DNA of 64,000 nt from Levilactobacillus enshiensis (lineage in GTDB: Bacteria; Bacillota; Bacilli; Lactobacillales; Lactobacillaceae), in NCBI RefSeq assembly GCF_007115095.1, contig NZ_SULH01000004.1, forward strand, positions 62,001 to 126,000, written 5' to 3'. The position numbers and the translations under genes are program-made. Under the pieces are notes generated by a model. It did no database searches. It saw only the letters and a list, made by a program, of their open reading frames with translations, and was not told the origin of the DNA. Numbering within the stretch: the stretch's first letter is position 1; the number at the start of each line of letters is the position of its first letter. Positions 36,078-44,704 of this stretch are shown in pieces.

Positions 36078-36836
36078 TTAAAGGGTTTCTAGAATCTTGT
36101 CTTTAGCAACATTAGCAAATTTAATAAAAGTTTCTTGACGGTCAATAGACATTCGGTACTTAGGAGTTGTAATGGAGAAGGCACCATAGAGATGGTTAGC
36201 TTTAGTTAGCGCAAAGCCAACGCAGTAAACGTCGGGTTCGTTTTCTTCGTTATCGATGGAATATCCGCGTTGGCGAATTAGCGCGATATCATCGCGGAGT
36301 GCCTGGGGATCAGTGATCGTATTAGGCGCAATGTGTTGCAGGGTACCAACCCTTTCGAGATAGTCTTCAATTTCGTCATCACTGAAGGTAGCGAGCATGG
36401 CTTTCCCCATTGAGGAAGAATAAAGGTGCATACTACCACCGATATGGGATTTTAAATTGACACTCCGTTGGCTTTCATATTTTTCGACTAGCGTAACCTC
36501 ATCATGTGCAATGATACCGAGGTTAATGGTCTCAGAGGTCTCATCACGAAGATTTGCTAGAGCTGCGTGGGTGATATCACGAATATCGAAGTTTTCAGCT
36601 ACTCGTTGGCCGTAACGAAATAATTCCATGCCTAACTGATAGCTTTTCCCATCAGTCGTGCGAGTCACTAAGCCCAGAACGTCAAGTGTTGTTAGAATCT
36701 TCAACACCGTCGAACGGGTCATATCAATGCCGTCACTGATTTCCTTTAATGTCGGGGCCGCTTCCTGTTGGGCAATGTAATCCATGATTTGTTTTGCCCG
36801 CACCAGGACGGTTCCATATAATTTAGCTTCTGCCAT
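36078..36836 (-). CDS. IclR family regulator, likely controller of the uronate genes
   Basis: This 252-residue regulator has an N-terminal winged HTH (about 10-70; PTLKEISDGIDMTRSTVLKILTTLDVLGLV) and a C-terminal IclR effector domain with SSSMGKAMLATFSDDE. KdgR, the KDG-responsive repressor, belongs to this family, and the gene adjoins the kdu/kdg cluster, so I infer a KdgR-like role. GGAG precedes ATG 36836; the upstream GTG at 36845 overlaps that site. GAAA and TTTC half-sites in its own upstream region suggest autoregulation. Confidence 0.86.
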   Translation of the reverse strand: MAEAKLYGTVLVRAKQIMDYIAQQEAAPTLKEISDGIDMTRSTVLKILTTLDVLGLVTRTTDGKSYQLGMELFRYGQRVAENFDIRDITHAALANLRDETSETINLGIIAHDEVTLVEKYESQRSVNLKSHIGGSMHLYSSSMGKAMLATFSDDEIEDYLERVGTLQHIAPNTITDPQALRDDIALIRQRGYSIDNEENEPDVYCVGFALTKANHLYGAFSITTPKYRMSIDRQETFIKFANVAKDKILETL

Positions 36837-36960
36837 ATCGTTCACTCCATTATCTATTTCCGAATGAGAAATTTACCGTTTCATTAATCTTACTCAACTT
36901 TCCGTTAAAAGTAAATGGAGAGGGTTTACTAATCCAATAATCGTTGATTAATGGCACAAC

Positions 36961-36996
36961 AAAAAAGCCAAAAACGGTTGTCTTTTTGGCTTTTTT
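36961..36996. terminator. bidirectional terminator
   Basis: AAAAAAGCCAAAAA pairs with TTTTTGGCTTTTTT; it ends the minus-strand isomerase gene. Confidence 0.88.
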
Positions 36997-37032
36997 GAGA
37001 ATTATCACAGTTTAGCTATTATTAATAATTAA

Positions 37033-37776
37033 CTAGTTGTTGTTAACCAACAGGTCAATGCCGTGACGAATTTCGTCGTCAGTAGCAGGGTATTCCAAAG
37101 CAACTGGCAAGCCCTTTGGCAAAATCTTCAGGGCAGCCTTCCAGTCAATAACCCCTTTATCAAGAGCAACAACGTTAGGCTTTGCGCCGCCTAAGACATC
37201 GTTCTTGACGTGAATGTAACGGGTGAAGTCGCTGAGCTTCTTAGCAACGTCCAATTCGTTTTCGTTAACGAAGCGCCAGTTACCTAAGTCAAAGACGAAC
37301 TTGATATCAACGTTTACGGCTTTAACGGCTTCCAAGAATTTCAAGATGTTAGCAGAACTACCATTGGCAGTTGATTGGTCATTTTCAACGTTGAATTCAA
37401 TGCCAGAATCAACATAGAGGGAAAGGGCGGAAACCAGATCGCCATTGAAGGCGGCAAAGTTACCAATATTCATCTTCAGTGAAGTGACGCCCATAGCCTT
37501 GGCTTCGGCGAAGTATGTAGGGAGTTCAGGATTCAATGCACCATCGTCGGTGAAAATCTTTTCTGGAACACTGTAGAACAGCTTTAATTGGTGCTTCTCG
37601 ACGAAGTCCTTGATGTCGGCAGCTTCTGCAGCGGGGTCAGTAAAGAATTCCCGTCGAACTTCAGCTTGTTTGATGCCAAAGTCAACGACGCGTTGTAGCA
37701 TGCTAAGTTGAGCTTCGCCATCGTTGTGTTGTTGGTCAAAAACTAACGTGTTGAGTACGATGTTTTGTTTATCCAT
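37033..37776 (-). CDS. TIM-barrel sugar phosphate isomerase/epimerase family protein
   Basis: This 247-residue cytoplasmic protein has the AP-endonuclease-2/xylose isomerase-like barrel pattern, with TSLKMNIGNF, GIEFNVENDQ, FVFDLGNWRF and TRYIHVKND holding likely metal-binding Glu, Asp and His residues. GGAGG lies 7 bases before ATG 37776. It sits between the IclR gene and the kdu operon with a cre site upstream, so a step in uronate or ketodeoxy-sugar isomerisation is likely. The exact substrate is unknown. Confidence 0.78.
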   Translation of the reverse strand: MDKQNIVLNTLVFDQQHNDGEAQLSMLQRVVDFGIKQAEVRREFFTDPAAEAADIKDFVEKHQLKLFYSVPEKIFTDDGALNPELPTYFAEAKAMGVTSLKMNIGNFAAFNGDLVSALSLYVDSGIEFNVENDQSTANGSSANILKFLEAVKAVNVDIKFVFDLGNWRFVNENELDVAKKLSDFTRYIHVKNDVLGGAKPNVVALDKGVIDWKAALKILPKGLPVALEYPATDDEIRHGIDLLVNNN

Positions 37777-37814
37777 GATTGAGCCTCCAAATTTATTATT
37801 AAAAGCACGCTTAT

Positions 37815-37828
37815 AGTAATCGCTTACA
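37815..37828 (-). promoter_or_regulatory. cre-like site upstream of the isomerase gene
   Basis: Read on the minus strand it is TGTAAGCGATTACT, which matches the cre consensus except at the last position. Confidence 0.55.
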
Positions 37829-37844
37829 AATAACTCTGTCAACT

Positions 37845-37904
37845 AAAAAAATACCGATTAATAATCAAAATTCATTAAGAATCCTGATTACATCGGTATT
37901 TTTT
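37845..37904. terminator. bidirectional terminator before the isomerase gene
   Basis: AAAAAATACCGAT pairs with ATCGGTATTTTTT around a long loop. It ends the 91-aa protein gene on the minus strand and so separates it from the isomerase gene. Confidence 0.85.
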
Positions 37905-37917
37905 GTGGGTTGAAAAT

Positions 37918-38193
37918 TTATTTTTGAACGGCGCTGAAATCTGCTTTTTGCGAAACTAATCGTAAAAATTCAGGCATAGATAAATCTTCGATCTTCTTAG
38001 TGGTATCTTCCAAGAATTCGCTGGCCTCGGAAGAGTTGAATTGTTCAATCAAAACGTATGCGGTTAAGTAGGCAAAGAGCTGTTCCTTGGCCTTATCCTG
38101 CATATTTGCTTTAGCAACGTCAGTCTTAGAAATGGAATCGACGAAGTGATAGGCGAATTCCTTGGGATCAATATGAATTTGTTTTGTGCTCAT
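37918..38193 (-). CDS. small helical hypothetical protein (91 aa) in the uronate cluster
   Basis: GGAGG lies 7 bases before ATG 38193. The soluble product is mostly helical in character and acidic to neutral, with segments EFAYHFVDSISKTD and SSEASEFLEDTTKKIEDLS. No family is recognised. It is divergent from kduI across a 412-base region with cre-like and palindromic sites, so coregulation with the kdu genes is plausible. Confidence 0.6.
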   Translation of the reverse strand: MSTKQIHIDPKEFAYHFVDSISKTDVAKANMQDKAKEQLFAYLTAYVLIEQFNSSEASEFLEDTTKKIEDLSMPEFLRLVSQKADFSAVQK

Positions 38194-38371
38194 GTGATAG
38201 CCTCCTAATCAGTTAACACGACTCATGTTACAGCTTTAAAATGTCAGGTCAACATTGACAGTTTATGCACAATTCAGATACTGCTGAGGGGTACCGGTCT
38301 ATCGCGATTTGCTTTTACATGAGGAGTAAAACTTTTTTTGATTGAAAATGGCTGAACTTTCAGAAAAAGCG

Positions 38372-38386
38372 TTTCCAATTTGGAAA
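38372..38386 (+). promoter_or_regulatory. palindrome, candidate IclR-type operator
   Basis: TTTCCAATTTGGAAA is a perfect palindrome around one central base. A related palindrome, GGAAATGCAATTTCC, lies at 38565-38579 just before kduI. The pair suits an IclR-family dimer such as the one encoded at 36078. Binding is inferred. Confidence 0.5.
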
Positions 38387-38475
38387 TCATAGCTAGAGCA
38401 GTATAGGAAAAAAGAATCGGGGAAAAAAAGTTTAAAAAAAACGATTCGTGTTCAATCCCGCCACGCCAAGCTTCT

Positions 38476-38489
38476 TGAAAGCGTTTTCG
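38476..38489 (+). promoter_or_regulatory. cre-like site upstream of kduI
   Basis: TGAAAGCGTTTTCG matches the cre consensus at all positions but the last. It lies about 120 bases upstream of kduI. Confidence 0.6.
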
Positions 38490-38564
38490 TCTTTATCACG
38501 TCTGCATGCTCAAAATAACACTTGCTTTTTATCTGAATCGGAGATATGCTGTGTTTGTCAAAAA

Positions 38565-38579
38565 GGAAATGCAATTTCC
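38565..38579 (+). promoter_or_regulatory. palindrome near the kduI ribosome binding site
   Basis: GGAAATGCAATTTCC is a 5-bp inverted repeat around TGCAA, 15 bases before the GGAGG of kduI. A protein bound here would block early transcription. Confidence 0.5.
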
Positions 38580-38605
38580 AAATAAGAAAATTGGAGGAAA
38601 CAAAC

Positions 38606-39451
38606 ATGGCATTTAGCATGGTAACGAAGTACGCACATAGTCCTAAGGATATTGACCACTACAACACTGATGAGTTACGTGACCAGTTCTTAATGGAAAA
38701 GATTTTTAACCCAGGCGACGTTTTGTTGACTTATACATACAACGACCGAATGATCTTCGGTGGTGTTACGCCAGTTGACAAGCCACTTTCAATTGCTTTG
38801 AGTAAGGAATTGGGTGTTGAATACTTCTTACAACGTCGTGAACTTGGTTTCATCAACATTGGTGGTGAAGGTAAAGTTACGATCGATGGCAAGGAAGACA
38901 AGATTGCACCTCATGATGGTTACTACATCAGCATGGGAACTAAAGATGTTCAGTTCGAATCTGTTGACCCAAAGAAGCCAGCTAAGTTCTACGTTGTTTC
39001 TACGCCTGCTCACCGGGCATACCCAACTAAGAAGTTGTCTTACAAGGATGCTATTGCAATGCCTATGGGTGACCAAGAACACATGAACAAGCGGACTATC
39101 CACAAGTACATTGATGCTTCTATTATGGATACTTGTCAATTACAAATGGGTTACACCGTTCTTGAACCAGGTAACTCATGGAACACGATGCCAGCTCACA
39201 CCCATGCACGTCGGATGGAAACTTACCTTTACACTGAATTCGGTTCAAAGGACACCCGTGTTGCTCACTTCATGGGAACTCCTGAAAACACGAAGCACAT
39301 CTGGTTGGAACCTGACCAAGCTGTTGTTAACCCAAGTTACTCCATCCACTGTGGTGTTGGGACAACCAACTACTCATTCATCTGGGCTATGTGTGGTGAA
39401 AACCAAACCTACGATGACATGGACGCTGTTGAAATGCATCAATTACGGTAA
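38606..39451 (+). CDS. kduI: 5-dehydro-4-deoxy-D-glucuronate isomerase
   Basis: This 281-residue cupin enzyme converts 5-keto-4-deoxyuronate (from unsaturated uronates) to 3-deoxy-D-glycero-2,5-hexodiulosonate. Metal-binding residues are visible in PAHTHARRMETYLY and IHCGVGTTNY, and the length matches the family. Strong GGAGG fits ATG 38606, while longer in-frame starts lack sites. Codon use is strongly biased to preferred codons, which suggests high expression. It is first of the kduI-kduD-kdgT-kdgK-kdgA series. Confidence 0.96.
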   Translation: MAFSMVTKYAHSPKDIDHYNTDELRDQFLMEKIFNPGDVLLTYTYNDRMIFGGVTPVDKPLSIALSKELGVEYFLQRRELGFINIGGEGKVTIDGKEDKIAPHDGYYISMGTKDVQFESVDPKKPAKFYVVSTPAHRAYPTKKLSYKDAIAMPMGDQEHMNKRTIHKYIDASIMDTCQLQMGYTVLEPGNSWNTMPAHTHARRMETYLYTEFGSKDTRVAHFMGTPENTKHIWLEPDQAVVNPSYSIHCGVGTTNYSFIWAMCGENQTYDDMDAVEMHQLR

Positions 39452-39480
39452 TCACTTAATTTTTCGGAGGTAATATTAAT

Positions 39481-40296
39481 ATGGCACAATCCAGAGAAGA
39501 GATTGAGCACAACCAAGATTCATTGAACCAATTCAAGATGAACTGGTTTAGCTTGGCTGGTAAAGTTGCAATCATTTCCGGTGGTAACACTGGACTTGGT
39601 CAAGGTTACGCTGTAGCCATGGCAGAAGCCGGTGCCGACATCTTCATCCCAACATTTGGGACTGAAGGTTGGGACGACACCCGCGCATTGATTGAAAAAC
39701 GTGGCCGTAAGGTTGAATTCATGGATGTGGATTTAACTGAACAAGGCATCGCTGAAAAAGTTGTTGCTAAGGCTGTAGAAACCTTTGGGCACATTGATAT
39801 CGTGGTTAACAACGCTGGGATGATCAAGCGGAACCCTATCCTTGAATCTAAGGATAAGGATTGGGATCAAGTCATCGCAATCAACTTGTCCGCTGTTTAT
39901 CACATGTCCTTAGCTGCTTCTAAGGAATTTGCTAAGCAAAAGTCAGGGAAGATCATCAACATTGGTTCAATGTTGTCCTTCCAAGGTGGAAAGTTTATTC
40001 CATCTTACACCGCTGCAAAGCATGGTGTTGCCGGTTTAACCAAGGCCTTTGCTAGTGAAATGGCTGCTTACAATGTTCAGGTTAACGCGATCGCACCAGG
40101 ATACATCAAGACGGCTAATACGGCACCTATTCGTGCTGACAAGTCACGGAATGATGAAATCCTCGGCCGAATTCCTGCTGGACACTGGGGTGAACCTTAT
40201 GAACTGATGGGTATCTCAGTTTACTTGGCAAGTAATGCCGCTAACTATATTAACGGTGCAATCATCCCAGTTGATGGTGGCTACTTAGTTCGTTAA
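39481..40296 (+). CDS. kduD: 2-dehydro-3-deoxy-D-gluconate 5-dehydrogenase (SDR)
   Basis: This 271-residue classical SDR reduces the KduI product to 2-keto-3-deoxygluconate with NAD(P)H. It has the cofactor motif SGGNTGLGQGYA (about 31-42), NNAGM, and the catalytic Ser and Tyr-x3-Lys in YTAAKHG. CGGAGG fits ATG 39481, 29 bases after kduI. A weak terminator follows, which may reduce readthrough to the permease gene. The neighbours make KduD the specific assignment among SDRs. Confidence 0.93.
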   Translation: MAQSREEIEHNQDSLNQFKMNWFSLAGKVAIISGGNTGLGQGYAVAMAEAGADIFIPTFGTEGWDDTRALIEKRGRKVEFMDVDLTEQGIAEKVVAKAVETFGHIDIVVNNAGMIKRNPILESKDKDWDQVIAINLSAVYHMSLAASKEFAKQKSGKIINIGSMLSFQGGKFIPSYTAAKHGVAGLTKAFASEMAAYNVQVNAIAPGYIKTANTAPIRADKSRNDEILGRIPAGHWGEPYELMGISVYLASNAANYINGAIIPVDGGYLVR

Positions 40297-40311
40297 TCAT
40301 ACAAAAAATGG

Positions 40312-40342
40312 ATACAGAGTTTATTCTCTGTATTTATTTTTT
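40312..40342 (+). terminator. hairpin between kduD and kdgT, possible attenuating terminator
   Basis: ATACAGAG pairs with CTCTGTAT and is followed by a T-rich run. Downstream genes belong to the same pathway, so partial termination is likely. Confidence 0.7.
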
Positions 40343-40392
40343 GGAAAAATTGTGAAAATATTTCAAAAAAACGAAATGCGCAGGTAGATATT

Positions 40393-41412
40393 ATGAAAAT
40401 CAAAAAAAATATTGAAAAAATACCTGGTGGCATGATGGTTGTACCCCTAGTCTTGGGTGCCGTTATTCATACTATCTGGCCGAAACTTGACGTTGCGTTG
40501 ACAGGGGTTACTGGGTCTTACATGGTTGGGACTTCAGTTATCTTGTTCATCTTCTTCTTTGCCGTTGGGACCAACATCAATTTGAAGTCTTCAGGTAAGA
40601 TTGCTGCTAAAGGGTTAAGTCTATTATTAGGTAAAGTTATTCTCGCGGCTATTATTGCTGTCATCCTGAACATGTTCCTTCCTAAAGAAGGGGTTACGAC
40701 CGGGGTCTTCACTGGATTATCTGTTCTGGCGGTTTTGGCTGCATTCAACGCATCTAACGGTGGGTTGTACGTTGACTTGATGACGACGATTCCTAATCGG
40801 GATGTCGATGTCGCTGCCTATCCATTCTTCAGTATTCAATCCGGGCCATTCTTTACGATGATTACTTTGGGTCTTGCCGGTATTGGCGCCTTTCCATGGC
40901 CAGCACTGGTTTCAACTTTAGTACCATTCATCTTAGGGATGATCATTGGTGGCTTAGACCACGAAATGCGTGACATGTTTACACCATTACAAGGTGGATT
41001 AGTGCCATTCTTCGCCTTTACCATTGGTTACAGCTTGAACTTGGACATGATCTTACAATCCGGTTTGGTTGGTATCTTAGTTGGTGTCTTGGTTGTCTTT
41101 GTATCTGGTTACTTCTTATACTTACTCGACCGTTACTTGGTTCGTTCCGATGGTTTAGCCGGTTGGGCTGCTTCATCAACTGCCGGTGCTGCCGTTTCTG
41201 TGCCAATCGTTATTGCACAAATGAACCCAGCATTTAAGTCAACCGCTGGTTCAGCAACTGCCATTGTTGCTACTAGTGTACTGGTTTCCGCTATCTTAAC
41301 TCCAATCGTGACGATGTGGTATTACCGTCGTTTGGTTAAAAAGGGTAAGATTGCGCCAGTTGAAGATGCTGACAAGAACGTTGAAACAAAAGCAACGACA
41401 AAACAAGCTTAA
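40393..41412 (+). CDS. kdgT: 2-keto-3-deoxygluconate permease
   Basis: This 339-residue membrane protein of the KdgT family has about ten hydrophobic segments. Family segments include KIPGGMMVVPLVLGA at the N-terminus and NASNGGLYVDLM near the middle. It takes up KDG by proton symport. The ribosome binding site (CAGGTAG) is weak, so translation may be modest. The presence of a KDG importer means the cell can use external KDG directly through KdgK and KdgA. Confidence 0.95.
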   Translation: MKIKKNIEKIPGGMMVVPLVLGAVIHTIWPKLDVALTGVTGSYMVGTSVILFIFFFAVGTNINLKSSGKIAAKGLSLLLGKVILAAIIAVILNMFLPKEGVTTGVFTGLSVLAVLAAFNASNGGLYVDLMTTIPNRDVDVAAYPFFSIQSGPFFTMITLGLAGIGAFPWPALVSTLVPFILGMIIGGLDHEMRDMFTPLQGGLVPFFAFTIGYSLNLDMILQSGLVGILVGVLVVFVSGYFLYLLDRYLVRSDGLAGWAASSTAGAAVSVPIVIAQMNPAFKSTAGSATAIVATSVLVSAILTPIVTMWYYRRLVKKGKIAPVEDADKNVETKATTKQA

Positions 41413-41474
41413 TAATATAGAAGAAAAAGATTTTTGTACAAGAATTTCTTGAGTGGTTAGGAAAGTGATGAACA

Positions 41475-42437
41475 GTGGCTGAATTTTTAACAATCGGTGA
41501 ACCTATGGCGGTATTTGCAGCGGAAAACGTTGATGCTACCTTAGTTGATGCCGCAAATTTCCAGAAGTATCTGGCTGGAGCAGAATTAAATGTCGCAATT
41601 GGGATTTCACGATTAGGGCATTCAACGGAGTATGTCTCATCTGTTGGGACAGATCCCTTTGGCAAGTACATCATTAAGGCTGTTTCTGATGCTGGTGTTG
41701 GCACCCAATACCTGGATAGTAACCCTGACTTTTGGACGGGATTTTATCTAAAGCAACGCGTGAGCCATGGCGATCCGCAGACTTACTATTTCCGTAAGAA
41801 TTCAGCGGCTGCTAACTTTGACAGTAGTAGTCTCGATAAGATTGATTTTGATGGCTTGAAGATTGCCCATTTATCAGGGATATTCGCCGCATTGTCCGAT
41901 AATGATTTAGCAGTCTTAAAAGACTTAAATCAACGGCTGATTCAACACAATGTCACGGTAACTTTTGATCCGAACCTGCGGCCAGCACTCTGGTCCAGTC
42001 AGGAACGAATGGTTGCTGTAACCAATGAATTAGCTAAACAAGCGAATGTGGTCATGCCTGGTATTAATGAAGGTGAAATCTTAATGGGATCACGTGATCC
42101 CGAAAAGATTGCGGACTTCTACTTACAGCAGAGTGAATTAACACAGACGGTTATCGTTAAATTAGGACCGGATGGCGCTTTGATTAAGCAGAAGGATGGT
42201 TCCCAAGAGGTCGTTTCAGGTTTCCGAGTTGACCATGTTGTAGATACTGTTGGAGCTGGTGATGGCTTTGCTGTCGGCTTCATCTCCGGATTACTTGAAG
42301 GAAAAACGTTGCGGGAATCCGTTAAGCGGGGGTGCGCGATTGGAGCCTTGGCCGTTATGTCACCTGGTGACAACGATGGCTATCCAACGCCAACGCAATT
42401 AGCAGATTTTTACAAGCAACAAGCAGCATTAAGCTAG
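41475..42437 (+). CDS. kdgK: 2-dehydro-3-deoxygluconokinase
   Basis: This 320-residue PfkB-family kinase phosphorylates KDG to KDPG with ATP. It has the N-terminal GEPMAVF segment and the C-terminal PfkB motif DTVGAGDGFAVGF with the catalytic Asp. The GTG start at 41475 follows AGGAAAG. It lies 62 bases after kdgT and 23 bases before kdgA. Confidence 0.95.
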   Translation: MAEFLTIGEPMAVFAAENVDATLVDAANFQKYLAGAELNVAIGISRLGHSTEYVSSVGTDPFGKYIIKAVSDAGVGTQYLDSNPDFWTGFYLKQRVSHGDPQTYYFRKNSAAANFDSSSLDKIDFDGLKIAHLSGIFAALSDNDLAVLKDLNQRLIQHNVTVTFDPNLRPALWSSQERMVAVTNELAKQANVVMPGINEGEILMGSRDPEKIADFYLQQSELTQTVIVKLGPDGALIKQKDGSQEVVSGFRVDHVVDTVGAGDGFAVGFISGLLEGKTLRESVKRGCAIGALAVMSPGDNDGYPTPTQLADFYKQQAALS

Positions 42438-42460
42438 ATTAAATAAGGGGTCAATTGACT

Positions 42461-43114
42461 ATGAAGAGAGCAGAATTATTAACCAAAATGATCAACACTG
42501 GGGTTATTGCCGTTATCCGTGCAGAAACTCCAGAAAAAGCGGTTAAAGTCGCCGATGCTGTTATCGCCGGTGGCGTTACTGGTTTGGAATTAACTTACAG
42601 TGTACCGCATGCTGATACGGTTATTAGTGAATTAGTTGGTAAATATGCTGATACTGATGTTGTTGTCGGTGCTGGTACTGTCTTGGACGCAACTTCCGCA
42701 CGGTTAGCCATTATCGCGGGTGCCCAATTTATTGTTAGCCCAACTTTCGACAAAGACGTTGCTTTAATGTGCAACTTGTATCAAGTACCTTACGTTCCTG
42801 GTACCTTTACCGTTACTGAAGCCCAAACTGCTTTGAAGTACGGTTCTGAAGTTGTTAAGTTGTTCCCAGGTGCGATGGCCGGAACTGTTGCCATCAAGGA
42901 ATACCATGGGCCATTCCCATACTTGAACGTCATGCCATCTGGTGGTGTTAATGTTCAAAATATGAGTGATTGGTTTGCAGCGGGTGCCGTAGTTGTCGGT
43001 GCCGGTGGTGGTTTGACCGCCCCAGCAGCAGATGATGACTTCGCTGGTGTTACGCGTAATGCCAAGGAATATATGGACGAATACAACCGCATCAAGAATG
43101 CAGAACTCGTTTAA
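42461..43114 (+). CDS. kdgA: 2-dehydro-3-deoxy-phosphogluconate aldolase
   Basis: This 217-residue class I aldolase splits KDPG into pyruvate and glyceraldehyde-3-phosphate. The Schiff-base lysine is Lys133 in VVKLFPG and the catalytic Glu43 is in GLELTYS, both at the positions expected for the Eda family. AAGGGG fits ATG 42461. It closes the ketodeoxy-uronate gene series at a good terminator. Confidence 0.96.
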   Translation: MKRAELLTKMINTGVIAVIRAETPEKAVKVADAVIAGGVTGLELTYSVPHADTVISELVGKYADTDVVVGAGTVLDATSARLAIIAGAQFIVSPTFDKDVALMCNLYQVPYVPGTFTVTEAQTALKYGSEVVKLFPGAMAGTVAIKEYHGPFPYLNVMPSGGVNVQNMSDWFAAGAVVVGAGGGLTAPAADDDFAGVTRNAKEYMDEYNRIKNAELV

Positions 43115-43128
43115 GTTTAACTTGAAAA

Positions 43129-43160
43129 AGTCTGTCGATCAATTTCGATGGACTTTTTTT
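43129..43160 (+). terminator. intrinsic terminator of the kdu/kdg series
   Basis: AAGTCTGTCGA pairs with CGATGGACTT and is followed by T7. Confidence 0.88.
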
Positions 43161-43266
43161 AATGGATGATAAATTTTGTTCAAAAACTATGTATGGGTAT
43201 AAAATAATTTCATTTATTGAGACTATTGTGATACGCTGAACAGTAGAAAAAGTGAAAGGGTGATTT

Positions 43267-44019
43267 ATGATGTCAGATCGTTTAAAGGGAAAAGTTGCCA
43301 TCATTACCGGGGGAGTCGCTGGTATCGGGCTTGGTATCGCTGAATGTTACGTTCGTGAAGGTGCTAAGGTCGTTATGACCGCTAACCATAATGTTGATGG
43401 TGGTCATGCCGCCGTTGCCAAATTTGGTGACGATGTGAGCTTGTTCGTTCAACAAGACGTTGCTAGTGAAGCTGATTGGCAAAAAGTTATTGATGCCACG
43501 ATTGAAAAATTTGGTAAGCTAGATATCTTGGTCAACAATGCTGGGGTTGGTGGCGTGAACGCTGCCATCGAAGATCTTGATTTAGCTGATTGGCAATCCG
43601 TAATTGACATTAATTTGACCGCTAATTTCTTAGGTGAAAAGGCAGCCATTAACGCCATGAAGAAGACCAACAACGCTAAGGGATCCATCGTCAACGTTTC
43701 CTCCGTTGCCGGCTTAGTTGGTTTGCCAATGGCACCAGCTTACTCTGCCAGCAAAGGTGGTAGTCGCCTATTGACGCACGCCACAGCCTTGAACCTGGCA
43801 CAACGGGGCATCGACATCCGGGTCAACTCTGTTCATCCTGGCTGGATTGACACGGCCATTATTCCTGACGCTGCACGGGAACAAATTATTAAGACGATTC
43901 CAGTAGGTCACCTGGGCAAGCCAAAGGATATTGGCGAAGTCTGTGTCTACTTGGGGAGTGACGAATCTGAGTTCGCCAACGGGGCTGAGTTCACGGTCGA
44001 TGGTGGCCAACGCGCTTAG
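43267..44019 (+). CDS. short-chain dehydrogenase/reductase, resembling R-specific alcohol dehydrogenases
   Basis: This 250-residue classical SDR has the cofactor motif [18 protein letters not shown], and the catalytic Ser and Tyr-x3-Lys in YSASKGG. The overall pattern, including [13 protein letters not shown] and the C-terminal VDGGQRA, resembles the lactobacillar R-ADH group. It starts at ATG 43267 or 43270 after AAAGGGTGA. It is a separate transcript after the kdgA terminator. A role in uronate metabolism or carbonyl reduction is possible, and the substrate is unknown. Confidence 0.85.
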   Translation: MMSDRLKGKVAIITGGVAGIGLGIAECYVREGAKVVMTANHNVDGGHAAVAKFGDDVSLFVQQDVASEADWQKVIDATIEKFGKLDILVNNAGVGGVNAAIEDLDLADWQSVIDINLTANFLGEKAAINAMKKTNNAKGSIVNVSSVAGLVGLPMAPAYSASKGGSRLLTHATALNLAQRGIDIRVNSVHPGWIDTAIIPDAAREQIIKTIPVGHLGKPKDIGEVCVYLGSDESEFANGAEFTVDGGQRA

Positions 44020-44040
44020 TCAAATTTTAAATATGATTGA

Positions 44041-44080
44041 AAAAAACGGTGGCCGCTCACTTCGAGAGACTACCGTTTTT
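44041..44080. terminator. terminator of the SDR gene
   Basis: AAAAACGGT pairs with ACCGTTTTT around a 22-base loop that can pair further. The A/T flanks allow use from both sides. Confidence 0.85.
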
Positions 44081-44097
44081 AATACCCTTGCAGGTAT

Positions 44098-44622
44098 CTA
44101 CTGTTCTGTTTTTAATTTTGAGTAAATTGCCGCATCGTGATAATCATTTCCCGACGGAATGTGTTGCCGTAAAATACCATCGAGGTGGTAGTGGTTCCGC
44201 TCGGCCACATGGCGGCTCGCGGTGTTTGCCGTGGCTGCCAAGATGATTAGTTTATTGAGGTGCAGGGCGGTGAAGGCCGCTTGCTCAGTCAATGCCAGGC
44301 AGTGACTGACCACACCACGTTTCCTGAAATCGCGGCCTAGCCAATAGCCGATTTCGCCGTGACCGTCTTTCATCTCGTGAATATCGATCATGCCGGCTGG
44401 TTGGTCGGCGACCCAGATGATGCGTAGCCATAGCTTGCGGTCGGCGTTACGTTGCTGACTGTATTGAAGAAAGGCGGCTTCGTCGGCTGCCGATTGCATA
44501 CTGTCAGCCCAAGGAAGCCACTGCTCAAGGTACGCACGATCCTGTTCGATTAAATTATATAGGGCGGTGGCATCGGTCACCGCTGGCTCTTTTAGTTGAA
44601 GAAAATCTGTCACAGTACTCAC
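44098..44622 (-). CDS. GNAT family N-acetyltransferase (RimL-like)
   Basis: This roughly 174-residue acetyltransferase shows the RimJ/RimL pattern: EQWLPWAD near the N-terminus, GEIGYWLGRDFRKRGVVS for acetyl-CoA binding, and NTASRHVAERNHYHLDGILR at the end. Such proteins acetylate ribosomal proteins or small amines. The start is uncertain: GTG 44622 gives 174 residues, while GTG 44613 has a better-spaced GGGTGAG. It is convergent with the SDR gene. Confidence 0.87.
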   Translation of the reverse strand: MSTVTDFLQLKEPAVTDATALYNLIEQDRAYLEQWLPWADSMQSAADEAAFLQYSQQRNADRKLWLRIIWVADQPAGMIDIHEMKDGHGEIGYWLGRDFRKRGVVSHCLALTEQAAFTALHLNKLIILAATANTASRHVAERNHYHLDGILRQHIPSGNDYHDAAIYSKLKTEQ

Positions 44623-44665
44623 CCCATTATTATTCCCCAGTTATACAACAAATGGGAAATTTCGT

Positions 44666-44702
44666 CAAAAAAACGTCCGGTCAATTGACCAGACGTTTTT
44701 TG
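44666..44702. terminator. terminator of mntH
   Basis: AAAAAACGTC and GGTC pair with GACC and GACGTTTTTT around AATT. It lies 3 bases beyond the mntH stop on the minus strand. Confidence 0.9.
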
Positions 44703-44704
44703 AA

